Shown here: one piece after another, positions 12,300 to 12,993 of the stretch
Numbering within the stretch: position 1 is the stretch's first letter
Layout: each line of letters opens with the position of its first letter
NCBI GenBank assembly: GCA_003142355.1
Contig: PLMF01000361.1
Span: 1-12,993, forward strand
From: Bryobacterales bacterium
GTDB lineage: Bacteria; Acidobacteriota; Terriglobia; Bryobacterales; Bryobacteraceae
Direction: 5' to 3'
DNA length: 12,993 bases
Program-made: the position numbers and the translations under genes
The notes under the pieces: generated by a model
What the model saw: the letters and a program-made list of their open reading frames with translations, nothing else
The model's database searches: none
What the model was told of the DNA's origin: nothing

Positions 12300-12993
12300 T
12301 CAGAACGGCGATTCTCGTGCTGTTATTGGCGGCTGGGCCAGGCGCCGCGCAGACGGGCGCGAAAGCTCTGGCCGACTACAGCACCGCCATGGAGAATCTC
12401 GCGCACGCCGCCAGCCCGGCTGTGGTCCAGATCCTGGTACAGACATTGGCGCCACTGGGGAACGGAGATTCGCAACGCGCGGGGTTCGTCTCGGAGCGGG
12501 AAGCCACGGGGTCGGGCGTCATTGTGGACCCCGACGGGTATATCGTCACCAACGCTCACGTAGTGCGGAACGCCCGCCGCATCGACGTCAACATTCTTAG
12601 GAGCGACGAAAGGGGGCAGGAGCCGCACGGGCACCTGGTGCCGGCGAAACTGATCGGCCTCGACCGGCAGGTGGATATCGCGGTGGTGAAGATCGAGGGA
12701 AAGAATCTCCCGGCGCTTTCCTTCGTGAACTCGGATAACCTCCGGCAGGGGCAGTTGGTACTGGCTCTGGGCAGCCCGCTCGGATTGCAGAACTCCCTCA
12801 CGCATGGCGTCGTGAGTGCGACGGTCCGGCAACTGAATCCGGAAAGTCCGATGGTGTATATCCAGACCGACGCTCCCATCAATCCCGGGAATAGTGGTGG
12901 ACCCTTGCTGGATGTCGAGGGGCGGGTGGCCGGCATCAACACCATGATCTTCTCGGAATCGGGCGGCAACGAAGGGATCGGGTTCGCCATTCC
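12296..12993 (+). CDS. HtrA/DegP-like periplasmic serine protease (runs off the window)
   Basis: The first 232 residues of a trypsin-like (S1C) protease. A short signal peptide is visible (MIRTAILVLLLAAGPGAAQ, cleavage near residue 18-20), so it acts outside the cytoplasm. The catalytic triad is present: H88 in TNAHVV, D127 in RQVDIAVVKI and S200 in NPGNSGGPLLD. The oxyanion/substrate loops GSGVIVDPDGYIVTNAHVV and LALGSPLGLQNSLTHGVVSA match DegP/HtrA. The PDZ domain expected after GIGFAIP lies beyond the window. Its role is degradation of misfolded envelope proteins. The start overlaps the pepA stop by 4 nt, so it is probably co-transcribed with it. Which HtrA paralogue this is (DegP, DegQ, DegS) cannot be told. 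Confidence 0.95.
   Translation, partial: MIRTAILVLLLAAGPGAAQTGAKALADYSTAMENLAHAASPAVVQILVQTLAPLGNGDSQRAGFVSEREATGSGVIVDPDGYIVTNAHVVRNARRIDVNILRSDERGQEPHGHLVPAKLIGLDRQVDIAVVKIEGKNLPALSFVNSDNLRQGQLVLALGSPLGLQNSLTHGVVSATVRQLNPESPMVYIQTDAPINPGNSGGPLLDVEGRVAGINTMIFSESGGNEGIGFAI

Overview
The window is high-GC bacterial chromosome. Dense operons with 1-4 nt start/stop overlaps, a pepA-htrA pair and many chromosomal toxin-antitoxin (TA) modules would fit Acidobacteriota (Solibacter/Bryobacter-like). That assignment is an impression from protein style, not a demonstrated placement.

Layout. Everything from 1 to 10704 except one TA pair is on the minus strand and forms a type I restriction-modification (R-M) locus that has been split open. 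In transcription order, right to left, it reads: hsdR (interrupted by an in-frame TAG, with the last 77 codons still readable), hsdS (intact), a small helical gene, a DUF262 gene plus HEPN nuclease gene pair in visibly AT-richer DNA, a 5'-truncated copy of the same small gene, a plus-strand antitoxin/PIN pair whose PIN gene is frameshifted, a HigBA module, an RHH/PIN module, the last ~30 codons of a second hsdS, a second full copy of the small gene, a VapBC-like pair, and finally hsdM. The hsdM frame ends after 344 codons, well short of the ~480-500 usual for its family, 17 nt from the window edge. To the right, divergent on the plus strand, lies an ordinary housekeeping pair: leucyl aminopeptidase (pepA) and the start of a periplasmic HtrA/DegP-like protease that runs off the window.

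How it fits together. The hsdS 3' end, a shared promoter/operator block and the small gene form a ~365-bp direct repeat (about 1726-2090 and 6250-6637). An ~80-bp fragment of it lies at 4389-4468. These three copies punctuate the island: the DUF262-HEPN cassette lies between two of them, the RHH/PIN + HigBA + antitoxin/PIN block between two others, and VapBC plus hsdM follow the last. The simplest reading is a recombination-built island in which copies of the hsdS-small-gene junction act as boundaries for exchangeable defence and TA cargo inside a type I R-M operon.

Several parts look worn or switched off: hsdR (amber codon), hsdM (short), one PIN (1-nt frameshift), one hsdS and one small-gene copy (fragments). 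The DUF262-HEPN pair, HigBA, the RHH/PIN pair, VapBC and one hsdS look intact.
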